Assembly: GCA_016858145.1 (NCBI GenBank)
Contig: JAEHOE010000007.1
Span: forward strand, 1,674,001 to 1,738,000
Length of the DNA: 64,000 nucleotides
Reading direction: 5' to 3'
Source: Edaphochlamys debaryana
Lineage: Eukaryota; Chlorophyta; Chlorophyceae; Chlamydomonadales
The notes under the pieces were generated by a model. The model made no database searches. It saw nothing but the letters and a program-made list of their open reading frames with translations, and had not been told where the DNA came from. Shown here piece after piece: positions 1-12,490 of the stretch; the stretch's first letter is position 1; each line of letters begins with the position of its first letter. A program made the translations under genes and the position numbers.

Positions 1-221
1 CGGGCGGTAGGGCGCTCGGTAGGACATTCATGAGCAGGAGAGCAGAGGAGAGATTACGAAAGCTGGAGACTCAATGAGCCCTGGCGTCCTGTCCTCTTTG
101 TGCCCCTCAGCCCTGTCCCGCCACCCGTCCCCAGCACACTAGTGCGCATCCCTCCGCCACGCTGTGCGCCTCACACCACCGCAACCACCCCCTAAGTCCC
201 ATGCTCCCCTGCGGCCAACAG

Positions 222-3200
222 GCGGGTTGCCAACATCTTCTTCACGCTTATGGCCGCCATCTCGCTCACACCCTTCAGCCCCGTGCGGTGAGAGCAGAAT
301 GCGGGGGAGGCCTGTGGGTCTGTGCCTGTGGGGGGTATCCGCATGCGGCTTCCTGACGGCACCCTCGAGCTAGACTAGAGCAGCTCGCATTGCCGTTTTT
401 GACGCCGCCTACCCTACCCGCCAGCGGAGCTGCGGACTCGGGATCCCTCCAATCCGCCGCAACTGCGTCCTTTGCTTGCCAGTCCCGCCCTCTTCGCCAC
501 TGCACAAACGCAGCCTTTGCTGTGCTGCCCTGCCCTGCCCAGCGCCGCCCCACTGCCCCCTATCCTCCAAACCGCCCATGGCGTCCCTCCTCCCCCCCCC
601 CCGCCCAGCCCCTGGACCACGTGGACCCCCCTGGTGCTGGTGGTGGGCGTGTCCATGATCAAGGAGGCGCGGGAGGACTACAAGCGGTACAAGCAGGACA
701 AGGAGGTCAACGGCCGCCCCACGCGGGTGCTGGACAGCGCCACGGGTGAGGCGGCGACCTGCGTGGGGGGGGGCGGTATTGGGGAGGGGAGGGGGAGAGA
801 AGAGGGGAGGGAGCGGGGCGGGGCGGGGGGTGAGAGGAGGGAGGATGAGGAAGAAGTGCACGCGAGAGCGGAGCTTGCGGAGCATGGCCACGGGGCTTGT
901 TTCTCCCCCGGGAGCAGGGCGGAGGGGACAAGGGACAAGGAGGAAGATGGATGGACTCAGGGAGCATGCACGACTGAGTAGTTGTGGGAGGGCATGCAGG
1001 GGAAAAGCAGCGAGCAAGTTTTAAAGGACCAGGGAGCGCGTTCGTCTGGGGCGTATGAGGGCGCACAGGGTCCGGAGAGTGGAGCTCGGAGGGAAGCAGA
1101 GACGCCTGGGCGAGCTCGGATGAGGGCTGCTTAGTCCAGAAGCCAGGGGGCGGGGGCGACGGGAGCGCACAGAAGGCGGCACAAAAGTCTGCATGCAGTC
1201 ATGGTATCAGCAAAGAAACCGGGCATCCGTGCGGGTCAAGGAGACTCTAACTGAGGCCCAGTTTCAGCGCTGTCCTGCCAGCCCCAAAGCGGCCCCGGAG
1301 TTCGGACCCCTGCGCGCGATGCCCTGCGGGGTTCCGCTCACAAGCCACCGCTGCCCACGCCCTCTCCGCCCCGCCCCTGCGCCCCCAGGCACGTTCATAG
1401 AGGTGCCCTGGCACCAGGTCCAGGTCGGGGATGTGGTGCAGGTGAGGAGGCGGGGGGGGGCACAACCGGGTGGGGAACGGTGGGGAAGGGCACGGGGGAG
1501 GACCACGGTCGGGGTGACGCGGGTGGCGGTTGATGGTCTGCGGGAGAGCGGCCGTGTAGCCCGGGCGCCGCGGCTGGGGTGGGCGTTGCTTGGGGGCGGC
1601 GGGCGCAGGGCCCGCACATCACACAAGCAGCGCCGCTACCTAGCATGAGGCGGAGCGTCAACGGGGAGGGACGGGGGGAAAGCAGACCACTGTGACGACC
1701 TGCCAAGGGGCTTGGAGAGCAGCGCTCGACTGGGACTGACCAGCGCTGGCGGTCCATGCATCATGAGGCTGGGTTTCAAGGCCCCTGGCAGCGGCTGCTA
1801 ACGGGCTTGCTGGTGAAGGCTCTCTGAAGGGGCACGCGTGCGGCGGTTAAGGTCTGGAGCGCTGACGCAACGGCCATGCTGTGTCGTGCTGTGTCGTGCT
1901 GCGCTCCAGGTGCTGCGTGACGAGTACCTGCCCGCGGACCTGGTGCTGCTGACCAGCTCCAACAACGAGGGCACGTGCTACGTGGAGACCATGAACCTGG
2001 ACGGGGAGACCAACCTGAAGGTGGGGGGGGGGCGTGAGAGGAGTTGGGTTTAGGGGGAGGAGGGGGACGGGGAGACTCGGCGGAAGGAGGAGGAGGTCGG
2101 AGGGGAAGGCGCGGGGGTTGGGCGAGGGCGTTGAGGTGGCTCTTGACCCCAAGCGCGTCGCGTGGAGGCAAAGGGCGTCCGGCGGCAGCCAAGCAGCTTT
2201 GCAATCCGTGCAGAGCGGAGCGCCCAGGCGAAGGCCATCCGATCAATGTCCTCCATGAACCTGCTGCACCGCCCGTGCCCCGCAGATCAAGGCCGCCCCC
2301 GATGAGACCAAGATGATGGACGTGGCGGAGCTGTGCCAGCTGCGGGCCAGCGTGGAGTGCGAGGGGCCCAACGCGCGGCTCTACCAGTTCACAGGCAGGC
2401 TGGGGCTGCACCGTGGACTGCCTGTCGGGCTGGCGGCGTCGAGCATGGCGCACGGCTTGGGGACCGACGCTCGAAGGTCGAGGGGCCATGACCACGAGTT
2501 GTGGGCCGGAGCCTGGGCCCGTGGGCTGCCGCGGTGCTGATCTCTCGTCGTGTTTGCTGACGGTGCCCCTTCCCTCTCCTTACCTGCCTCTTGCCCCAGG
2601 CAATCTGACGCTCTCGCCGCCCTACCCGGCCTCGGTGGCGGGCGCTGTGGCGGCAGCCGTGGCGGCCCAGGCCCTGGCCTCCGCCCCGCCGCCCATCATC
2701 AGCGCCGACCTGCTCCCGCCCAGCAAGTTCGGGCCCAGCAAATTCGGGCCCCCGGCCAACGACGCCGACAGCGCCCCGGTCAAAGCCCTGGACCTATCCG
2801 GCCTGGAGGCCCAAGCCGACGCCGCCAAACTCGCCGCCGCCGCCCGCGCCGCCGCCACGCCGGCCTCGCCCCGCGCCGCGCCCGTCGACGGCAACGACCT
2901 GAACATGACCGGCACCGTCCGCTTCAACAACACCGCCTCGCCGCGCACGTCCGGGCAGGGCGCCACGCTGGGCCGGCGGCAGCAGTCCATGATCGTGACC
3001 CTGGGGCGCCGCAGCGCCAGCATGTTTGCCGCGCTGACGCGGCGCGGCGCGAACCTGCACACGGGCGGCGGTCGGGAGTACGTGGTGCCGCTGGGGCCCT
3101 CGGCCATGCTGCTGCGGGGCTGCAGCCTGCGTAACACCGACTACGTGTACGCGCTGGTGGTGTACGCAGGTGGGACGGGACCGGAGTGGCGGTGGGGCGG

Positions 3201-6200
3201 GGGGAGGGAGGATTGGCGGGCGTGGAGTGCCGAGAGGGGAATCGGCCTTGGGGGAAGGGGAGTGAAGAGTGAGGAGGGAACGAAGGGATTGTTGCTGCGG
3301 GTGAAGGCCGTCGAGGGACAAGCTGGATACGAGGTGTGAGACGGTGGGCTGAGGGACGAAGTAGCCTGCAGCGGCGAGGTCGACATACCCGTCAAGCTCC
3401 TTCCCCGCTCATTCATTTCTCAAACCCCTGTCGGCTCCCCCGTTCAGGCCACGACACCAAGATCTTCATGAACTCCACCGAGGCGCCCTCCAAGCGCTCC
3501 CACGTGGAGCACATCGTGGACAAGGTCATCATGAGCGTCTTTACGCTGCTCTTCATCTGGTGCCTCACCTCGGCCGTCTACCACTCCACCTGGACCGCAC
3601 ACGTGTTCCCCTCCCACTGGTACATGCGCCCCGACGACCCAGACGCCTCGGCCGACCCCGACAGCCCCGCCACCACGGGCGCAGTCAACTTCTTCGTTGC
3701 GCTGCTGCTCTACAGTGGGTGGAGGGAGGCTCCTGGGGGGCAGGGTGGCAGGGAGTCTTTCGGCCGAGGAAATTGCTTGGGGCTGGGGTCAAGGGCCTGC
3801 GGCTGGGAGCGGGCCTGGAACTGCTGGAAGACTGGGGCCTGCGTGGAGCCTGGGGTTGAGAGCAGGGGGCTGTGGGGTCCCGCGGGCTTGACCACAACCC
3901 GCCCCCCTCCCTCCTCCGCAGGCTACCTGGTGCCCATCTCGTTGTACGTGTCCATCGAGATGGTCAAGGTCTTCCAGTCCATGGTGCTCATCAACCACGA
4001 CAGGTGCGGACTGGGCGCACTCACAGACCCTCCCGCCTCCGTCTAGACGCCACTACTCACCACCGAGCTCAGCACCCGTTCTGGTGCATGCACAGCGCAC
4101 ACAGCAGCGCCCCGGCATGCCAATGCATCTGCGATAGACCCCACCTCTGCCTGCCCTTGCCCGCGCCTACCGCACCGCTCAGGGACATGTACCACGCCGA
4201 GACCGACACCCCCGCCATGGCGCGCACCTCCAACCTCAACGAGGAGCTGGGCATGGTCAACACGGTGCTGTCGGACAAGACCGGCACGCTCACGCGCAAC
4301 GTCATGGAGTTCTTCAAGTGCTCCATAGCGGGCGTGGCGTACGGCGCCGGCATCACAGAGATCGATCGCGCCAATGCGCTCAGGTGCGCGGTTTGAGGTG
4401 CCCGGCTCGTGAACTGCCACCGACGCAGAGCTTGGCCCGGCGCTCTGCTCGTCCCTGTGTTCAGTGCTTATCAACAATCCCACAACACCCTGGAGCTTGA
4501 GGCCTGAACACCCACACACTAACCGCGACTCCTCCACCCCGCGTCCACCCCTCGCCTCACAGGAAGGGGACCACGCTGGACGAGACGGAGAACCCTGAGG
4601 CGGCGCAGTGGCGCGAGCGCTTCTTCAACTTCTACGACGACCGGCTCGTGGGGGACGCCTGGTTTGCGGCGCCCGACCCGCAGGCGGTGGAGATGTTCTT
4701 CCGCCTGCTGGCCGTGTGCCACACGGTCATCCCGGACGGCCCCACCACCCCCGCCGAGATCAAGTATGAGGTACGTGACCCTGCGGCGCTGCTGCCGGCT
4801 GCCGAGCACTCTCGGGCATGGTTTGGGGCAAAAGGCAGACAGACGCAATCAGGGTTAGCGCGAATGAGGGGGGGGCTGGCGGGGGTCTTCTGCACTGGGC
4901 CGTCTCGAGGTCCGCGCCACACGGCTTTACCCGATGTGTGCCCACCGCGCCGCAGGCGGAATCGCCCGACGAGGCCGCGCTGGTGGTGGCGGCCAAGGCC
5001 TTTGGCTTCTTCTTCCACAAGCGCACCAACACCACCGTGACGGTGCGCGAGAAGACCGCCCGCGGCGAGCAGGACGTCGAGTACGAGGTGCTCAACGTGC
5101 TCGAGTTCAACTCCACGCGCAAGCGCATGAGCGTGGTCATCCGCGTCAAGGAGAGCGACAAGCTGCTGCTCTTCACCAAGGCAAGAAAGCCGCCGCGTCA
5201 AGCAGCGAGGCCCCTACCCCATTTCCCCGCCATACAGACTGAGCCCTGCCCGGTCCTGCCCTTGCCAATGCCCCCTCCATGCCGTGACCCGCCCTTTCGC
5301 TGCCCTCTTCCTCCCCCTCCCCTCAGGGCGCCGACACGGTCATCTATGAGCGCCTGGACCCCGCCTATGCCCCCAACGCGGCCATGAAGGAATCCACATC
5401 GCGGCACATGGAGGAGTTTGGGGCCGCGGGGCTGCGCACGTTGTGCCTGTCGTATGCCGAGGTGGACCGCGACTGGTACAACAACACGTGGCAGCCCGAG
5501 TGGACGGCCGCCAAGACGTCGCTGCAGGACCGCGACGCAAAGGTGGCGGAGGTCAGCGAGAAGATCGAGAAGAACCTGCGGCTGCTGGGCTGCACGGCCA
5601 TCGAGGACAAGCTGCAGGTGCGGAACGTGGGGGGCTTGCTTCAGGGCTTGGGGCAGGCACTGCAGGGGCGGAGACGGAGCAGGGGACGGAGCACGGGAGC
5701 ACGCGAGCCTGGCTTGCAGACCGCCCTTGCAAGTACCCTAGGACGAGAAGCTTAATCTCCCTCCCTTTGGTGTGCCGCGCGCAGGAGGGCGTGCCCGAGT
5801 GCATCAAGATGCTGGCCATGGCGGGGATCCGCATCTGGGTGCTGACGGGCGACAAGATGGAGACCGCAATCAACATCGCCTACGCCTGCTCGCTCCTGAC
5901 GGACGAGATGACGCAGGTGGGGTCGCAAGAGAAAGCTGGAAGTCGAGAACCCCGTGTGGCTTGCACATGGTGCCGGGGGAGGAGGATAAGGGTTTGAGAA
6001 GCAAAGGACCGTGATGACATGGTATGTTCTGTACACCCCGCATCCCGCCCGCAGTACACGGTGTCGGTGACGTCCTCGCGCGTTGAGGAGCTGGAGCGGG
6101 CAGGGGCCAAGGAGGAGGCGGAGGTGCTGGCAGCAGAGCTGGTGGGGCAGCAGCTGGCCAAGGTGGGTGGCGGGGGTGCCGAGGTGGTGGGGCGCTGCAG

Positions 6201-9200
6201 GGCTTAGGCTGCGTCTCCCCTTCTCTCCCTCTGCAATTTCTCGCGTTTCTCCTCCCCTCTCTCTGGGTTGTAAGCAAAGGCGGGCAGCACGGCGCGACCG
6301 GGGCATAGCTTCTGATTTGCACTTCTTCTCACCCCGTCCGAATCCAGATCGAGGCCAGCCTGGGCACGTCGGCCGCCAGCAGCGGCAAGGGCGGCAACGT
6401 GGAGGCGAGCGAGGCGGCGCTGGTGATTGATGGCAAGGCGCTGTCTTACGCGCTGTCCCGGGACCTGCACGCTACCTTCCTGCGTGTGGGCATGCGCTGC
6501 AAGGCAGTGGTGTGCTGCCGCGTGTCGCCGCTGCAAAAGGCGCAGGTGCGGGACAACGGGGGCACATGAGCGTTGCACCGGCAGCTCAAGAGCAAGAGAC
6601 AGAACAGAACAGCTGGAGCATGGTGGGCTGCTTGGGCCTTATGAAGACTGGAGCTGACGCGTGACGTACGTACCCTCCCTGGCCGCAGGTCACCACGCTC
6701 GTGCGCGATGCGGGCAACATCACGCTGGCCATCGGCGACGGGGCGAACGATGTGGGCATGATCCAGCGAGCAGACATCGGTGAGCGCTGGACACCCTTAA
6801 AAGCTAGCAAGCAACTGTTCCCAACAGCGTAGGCCCAGATCCCCATTCTGCCTTCCCAACTCCACCCTCACCTCCTTCTCTCTCCCTCTTCGTCCTGCCC
6901 TGTTCTTTCTCCAGGCGTGGGCATCAGCGGGCAGGAGGGCATGCAGGCCTCCATGTCGGCCGACTTCTCCATCGCCCAGTTCCGCTTCCTGGTCCCGCTC
7001 ATGCTCGTGCACGGGCAGCTGAGCTACAAGCGCCTCACGCGCATGATCTGCTTCTTCTTCTACAAGAACCTGCTCTTCGCAATCACGCTCTTCACCTACT
7101 CGGCCTTCACCACCTTTTCCGGGTCCTACATCTACAATGGTAAGGCATCGAGCAGGCCTGCGCCTGCGCCTGCGCCGCATGCCCTTAATACTACCAGAAA
7201 CTGACAAGTGCGGTAGCTGTCTATAACCGTGATGCCGCCGCTTATTCCCCTCCAACCCCTCCTAGTCTTCCGACCAGTTTCACCCCCCACCTCCATCCCC
7301 GCCCCCACAGACACGTCCATGACCCTCTTCAACGTGGTCTTCACCAGCGCCACGCCCCTGCTGCTGGGCATGTTCGACCGCCCCCTGTCCAAGCGCCTCA
7401 TGCTGCGGTACCCCGAGCTCTACCGGGCCGGCATCCACAACCAGGCAAGGCCGCGGTGCCTCTTGGCTTTTCCCTGGGCTGCGCATGCCTCGCTAAGGAC
7501 TCGCTCTGGGTCAAAGGCAACTGGTACTGACCCGCTTCGCCCTCGTTTCAAACTGTGCAGGGCTTCAACGCCATGACCATCGCGGGCTGGGTGCTGTCGG
7601 CGGTCAGCCAGGCGGGGGTCATCCTGACGCTGGTGCTGGTGGGCTGCAGGGACACCACCCCGGCGGGCAGCCACGGACTGCCCTGGGCCATGGCGCAGGT
7701 GCGGGCGCGGGGGCGGGGACGCAGAGCGCTGCACTGGGCATGGGCTTGGGTGGCCCTGGCCCTGGCCCTGGCACGTGCACCTGGGGGGGAAGCCGATAAG
7801 GGAACGGGCGGGTGAAGGAGGAGCGTGCGCATGTTGTGTTGTCCTGCTCACAGCGCGATCCCCGCCTCTTTGGTCACTGCCTGCCCTCCCCACAGACCGG
7901 TGTGGTCATGTTCACGAGTGTCGTACTGTCCGTACACTTCCACCTGGTGGTGCTGGAGGAGGCCTGGACCTACCTGCACCACATCGCCATCTGGGGCAGC
8001 ATAGGTGAGCCGCCTGCCTGCGGTTGCCCCCACCTCTCCCCCTCCCCATGGCCTTCCGGACCTCCCGACCAAACCGGCCACACCCTGCCCTCCACACCTC
8101 CTGCGCAATTCTGCACCCTCTGACCCCCCCTGTTGCCCACCCAACCCATCCACCCCCGCGCCTCGCCGCAGCGCTGTGGTTCATCTACCTGCTGGCCTTC
8201 GCGGTGTTCCCCGTCAGCTGGTCGCTGGAGATGTGGCACCTGTTCGCGGACGTGGTGGCGCCCAACGCCCAGTACTGGCTCTACTGCCTGCTCATACCCA
8301 TGGCGGCGGTCATGCCGTGCGCCGCAGTGCTTGCGGTCCAGAGGTGAGGTGGGGCGAGGGGGCTACCATATGCAGGGTTACCCGCAGCCTACGCTCGTGC
8401 AGAGCCTCTGGCGGCTGGTCGCTCAGCACAGAGCGCAAGCGCTGCTTGCCTTGCTTCAACGTTCTAGCCATCGTCAACTCGCCGTCCGACCAGGCCCTCA
8501 GTTCCCGCAACCCCAACCCAACCCAACCCAACCCACCCCACCCCCCAGGCTGCTGTTCCCCACCGACGAGGACATCATCCGCGAGGTGGACAAGGTGGAC
8601 CACCGCCTGCACCCCTCCATGCACGGCCGCAGGGCGCACGCGCCCGACTCGGGCCCCACGCCCTGGGCCATCCAGCCGCCCGCCTCGCGCAAGGCGCTGC
8701 ACCCGCAGGACTCGCGCCCGCTGCAGCTGGGCTCGGGGTCCAAGGCGGAGCGAGGGTCGGGCGGGGGCCGGGGCAGCAGGAACAAGGTCGCGCCGGAGCC
8801 GGTCGGGGCGGGGTCGGGGCCGGCGCCTGCGTCGCGGGCCGTGACGGGCCTCAGCTCCAACGTGGATGGGGGCGACCCGACCGCCGATGCATTCGTCAGC
8901 CCTGTGACTGGCGTCCCGGCAAGTAACGGCGCTTACAAGCCGGGAAGCGCGGGCAGCTCAGGGGCGGTGGTACCGCCGGTTGCGGACACGTCCGTGGGGG
9001 TCGCCGAGGCGGCAGCTGGCCGCAGCGAGGGCGGGGGCCTCATGACCGCCAACAGGTGGTCCCACGGTTCGCTCCAGGCGGACACGTCGGGCATGCCCCG
9101 ACCCACATCGTACCCGCACCACCTGGCCTCTGGCGCACTCGCCGGGCCGGGGTCGCAAAGCGGCGGGGAGGAGCTCACGCGGCCCAGCCGGACCGGCTCC

Positions 9201-9731
9201 CGCAGCCCCCGCAAGCAACCGGGGGCGCACGGCGAGGGCGGGGCCGGGTCCGGCTCCCACCCGGCCTCCATGTCCGGCGCAGCCCACTCCCTCGGCCGCG
9301 TGCCCAGCGGGCTGCAGCCCACGGCCTCGATCGCCAGCGGCCGGGCGCTCTTCACCGGTGTGAGCGGCTCCACGGACGGGCCCCGGCCCGTGTCCCACAT
9401 GCACCCGAGCTCGCAGCCCAGCCCGCAGGCCCTGGGCAACGTCCGGGAGGAGGTGGCGCTGTCCCGAACCTCCACCACGGATATGGGGGAGGTGGAGCAG
9501 CTGCCGGCGCCGGGCGCGGAGGAGGTCAAGCAGCTGCGCCGCGGCTCGGATGGGCGTTACACGGGGTCGGGGCCGGAGGTGGGGATGCCGGCGGGCCGCG
9601 GCAGCGGCCAGGTGGGGGAAGGGGGAGGGCGGGGAGGCGGCGGGAGGGGCGCGAGCGGCGGAGCGGCGCTGGAGGAGTTTGGCTCTTCGGACTGGCACGA
9701 CACGCTGAGCGACGTGCAAGAAGTGCGGTGA
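222..9731 (+). CDS. P4-type phospholipid-translocating ATPase (flippase), 5'-partial
   Basis: Moves phospholipids between membrane leaflets using ATP. Exons: 222-287, 609-745, 1389-1441, 1910-2020, 2286-2394, 2600-3169, 3448-3714, 3922-4003, 4183-4383, 4563-4770, 4956-5180, 5327-5617, 5785-5916, 6055-6162, 6348-6545, 6689-6779, 6915-7139, 7311-7444, 7561-7698, 7896-8004, 8172-8343, 8549-9731. The frame closes across all of them (about 1602 residues visible). Motifs seen: RRVAN/LTPFSPV of the first membrane hairpin (222-287), actuator LDGETNLK (about 1997-2020), YQFTGNL and RGCSLRNT, phosphorylation loop SDKTGTLT (about 4272-4295), ESPDEAALV (about 4960), KGADTVI (5325-5345), [17 protein letters not shown] (about 6737-6770), then the C-terminal membrane helices. 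These are diagnostic for the P4 subfamily. A roughly 155-residue Ala/Pro-rich insert follows YQFTGNL (2605-3070). A roughly 390-residue Ser/Gly/Pro-rich tail fills the last exon. Three introns use GC donors. The start lies upstream of the window. The stop at 9729-9731 overlaps a possible donor (GTGAGG), so a further exon cannot be excluded. Confidence 0.93.
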
Positions 9732-12490
9732 GGTGGGGCGCTTGGAATATGGCGCCCGGCCCTCATGAGGTGCCTTCCGCGCTGTGGCCAGGGCTAGCAC
9801 CGGCGGTTGGAGCTTGCGGAGATCCAGTCTTGCGCCGTCTGGTGGCTTGAGCGCCCAGCGTTCTGGCGAGATTCTTGGAGGGTGCTGACGCGTGCGTTGT
9901 TGGGGGCGGCAAAGGCGGCCGCCCGCCGACGTTGGTCTGTGTGTCCGCTTCTGTGGCGAACGGAAAGCTGGCGATTCATGAGGATTGCATTAGTCGAAGG
10001 TAGTTATTGATGGGCGGCCAGAAATAAGGTAGCTATGTTGGCGGGGACGGTGATGTGCGGGAGCAACCATTCGGCGACAAATTCAAGCGAGCACATGTTG
10101 GTGACAAGCAACATTGTATATAATCGGGGTGACGCCGCAACGGCCTTACTCCAGCCGTGACGGCTTGACTTACAAACACGAAGACCTTTACGCGCATGTC
10201 GGTTGGGGGCCGCTTGCGCACGTCAGGGGTGGTTTGGCTTTGGGCTGACCTCTCCAACGTGCGAGGAGCGCTCTGTTCCTGGTGGTGACGTCTTGCGTTG
10301 GTGATGGGTGCCAAGGGGGGGGGGGTAACGTTGACAGAAGCTGGTCGCCTCAGAGGAGGTGGCATCGCTCGAGGCTACTAGTTGTGCGGGCGGTTGGGTG
10401 CCATTGTCTCACGCTGAGGCGCAAGCATGGGCTGGTCCGCGAGAGCTTGTGAGCTGCGACGAGTGCGCAGATACCACGGCCATGGACCCGCCTTGCAAGG
10501 AATGTGACTGTGGAGTTCGAGACCCGCGCCAGGCACGCGGTCCATGGCAGAGTGAGAGCCAAGGGGGGTTCTGTGCTCGCAGGGGCCGTGCAGCGTGGTC
10601 CAGGGTGGGCCGTGCAGCGTAGCCAAGGGGGGGCTGAGCAGGCCAGCAGCACGCCGGCCCATACGGTAAGCACACCACTGAGGCACCGGCTGCCTGACGC
10701 AGCCGCGTGCGGTAGGCTGAGCCCTTGTCGAGCCTAGCTGTCACGTGGGAGGGAGCTGTGCGCACTGCGCAGGCACCGCCCTGCCCCTCCGCTGGCCAAG
10801 GTGACGCAGGTGACGCCCCGTCCTTCCTCCCTTCCCGCACGACTGGTCCGACCCCATGGTTCATGGGTGCTCAGGCCGTCTAAGCGGCAAAGCCTGATGT
10901 CCAGGCGTTCCCTCTGTTTAGGTCGGCATGCTGGTCCTCCCGAGGGGCTTTGCTGCAAGGTGCTTGCCGCTGACCCGACCGTGGGCAGGCGCCTATGGGG
11001 ACCCCCCAGCAAGGGGAGACGTGGGCAGATCAGGGGCACATGACTGGCTTGCGCGAGGGGCTTACACACAATGGAAGGGTATGAATTTCTTGCGGCATCC
11101 GGCTCAGGCGCAGGGCCAGGCGGGCGGGCAGTCCCAATCGAGGCGCGCCCGCGCTCACAAAGCGCATCATACCTGCAGCCCAGGAAGGCACAATGATGCC
11201 ACGCGTGAGCGCTACCCCGAGGCACCTGCACGGGGTCGCTTATTATGGGCGGACCCTTCTAGCATGGGCCAATGGGTCTCATGCCGTCACAAACAAAGGA
11301 GAGCAGGGGAGAAAGAGATGAACGGCACCAAAACACAGCATGGCCCCCAGCCGCGGCCGCTGTCGTGCCGAAGCAGCTGCCAAGGGCTTTGACCCCGCAA
11401 TAGAGCAGGTTGGCAGACAGAATGACACAGCGGTTGACGCCCCTAATCACTCAGACCGCTTAGACAAAGACTCCGTACACCGTACCGGTATCCTATGTAC
11501 AGGCATCGGCTTTCCACGCACCCTGACCTGAACACACACCTAAAACCACACAGACTCGGATCCCTGCAACTACCGGGCCCAACGCCCGCAAGACACCGCG
11601 CGCGCCAGGAAGGCCGCTTTCACACAGCAAAATTGCGGGCCATTTGCTCTCTTATCACTTGCTCAGCAAGACGCCTACACCGCACATCCAAATGGTAGCA
11701 GTTGGCTAACGCGGGGGAAGGGGGCCCAGGCAGTCAGCGCATCTGCTGCGCAGCGCCGAGCTTGACCACTAGCGGCCCAGGTACATGTTCATGCCGACCC
11801 CCCGTGCCCTTACTCCCAAGACTCCAGCCGGTCTATGGCGGTCAACTTTAGCAAACGCCAAACGGGCGTGCCGTGCCCCACCGGAGGAAGACTGACCAAC
11901 GTACACGTGACGAGGCCCGGCACCCCACGAAGCGGCCCGGAAGGTGCGGCCGCGAGCTCTCCTGCTTCCTCCATGCTCATTCTCAACTCGTCCTCCCGTG
12001 GAGTTCCTTGTTGGCTTCAACGAAACGCACTAGGCCAGAGCGAGATTCTCCGCCGATCGACAGAACCTTCTCCCTTCGACGCTGGCGCGGCCCACGACCG
12101 GCCAGCCCTATTTAAGCTCAAGCTTCACATTCAAACGAAGGCCACGCTGCGTAACCCGCCCGCATATGAGCGCCTGGGGGTCGACTCAATGCGTGCCGGG
12201 GAGCAGGCGTGGCGTGCAGGGTGCTGCAAACCCCCAGGTCCAAACCCTCAGATGTGTCATGCCCTACACTACATCAGGCGAAGCGGAATGCCACCTACGC
12301 GGGCGCGCCAGGCCCCGAAACCCAGCCGGGTGGCAGACGCCATAACAAAGCATTCCCTAGCCCCTCTACAGTACTGCACGGCGGCACACGCAACGGCACA
12401 CCGCGAAACGACGGCCCCCTCAGGAGCCGTACGCCGGCCCTAGGATCTCATTCCATAAGCCACCCTGGCGCCCGAAGCCGCCACGTCAGC
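9732..12490. other. Intergenic region after the flippase; no gene recognised
   Basis: It should hold the flippase 3' UTR on the left and the 3' UTR of the minus-strand gene ending at 12491 on the right. No close TGTAA signal was seen for either. Open frames here (for example about 200 codons at 11835-12443) lack recognisable domains and splice logic, so I do not call them. A short imperfect duplication around a GTGCAGCGT word occurs at about 10590-10622. Confidence 0.5.

Noticed and set aside
8505..8548. Repeated AACCC units resembling a telomeric array
   Set aside because: It is a short polypyrimidine tract directly before the acceptor of the last flippase intron.
11835..12443. 202-codon plus-strand open frame in the intergenic region
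   Set aside because: No recognisable domain, odd composition and no splice or homology support. It could be chance in GC-rich DNA.
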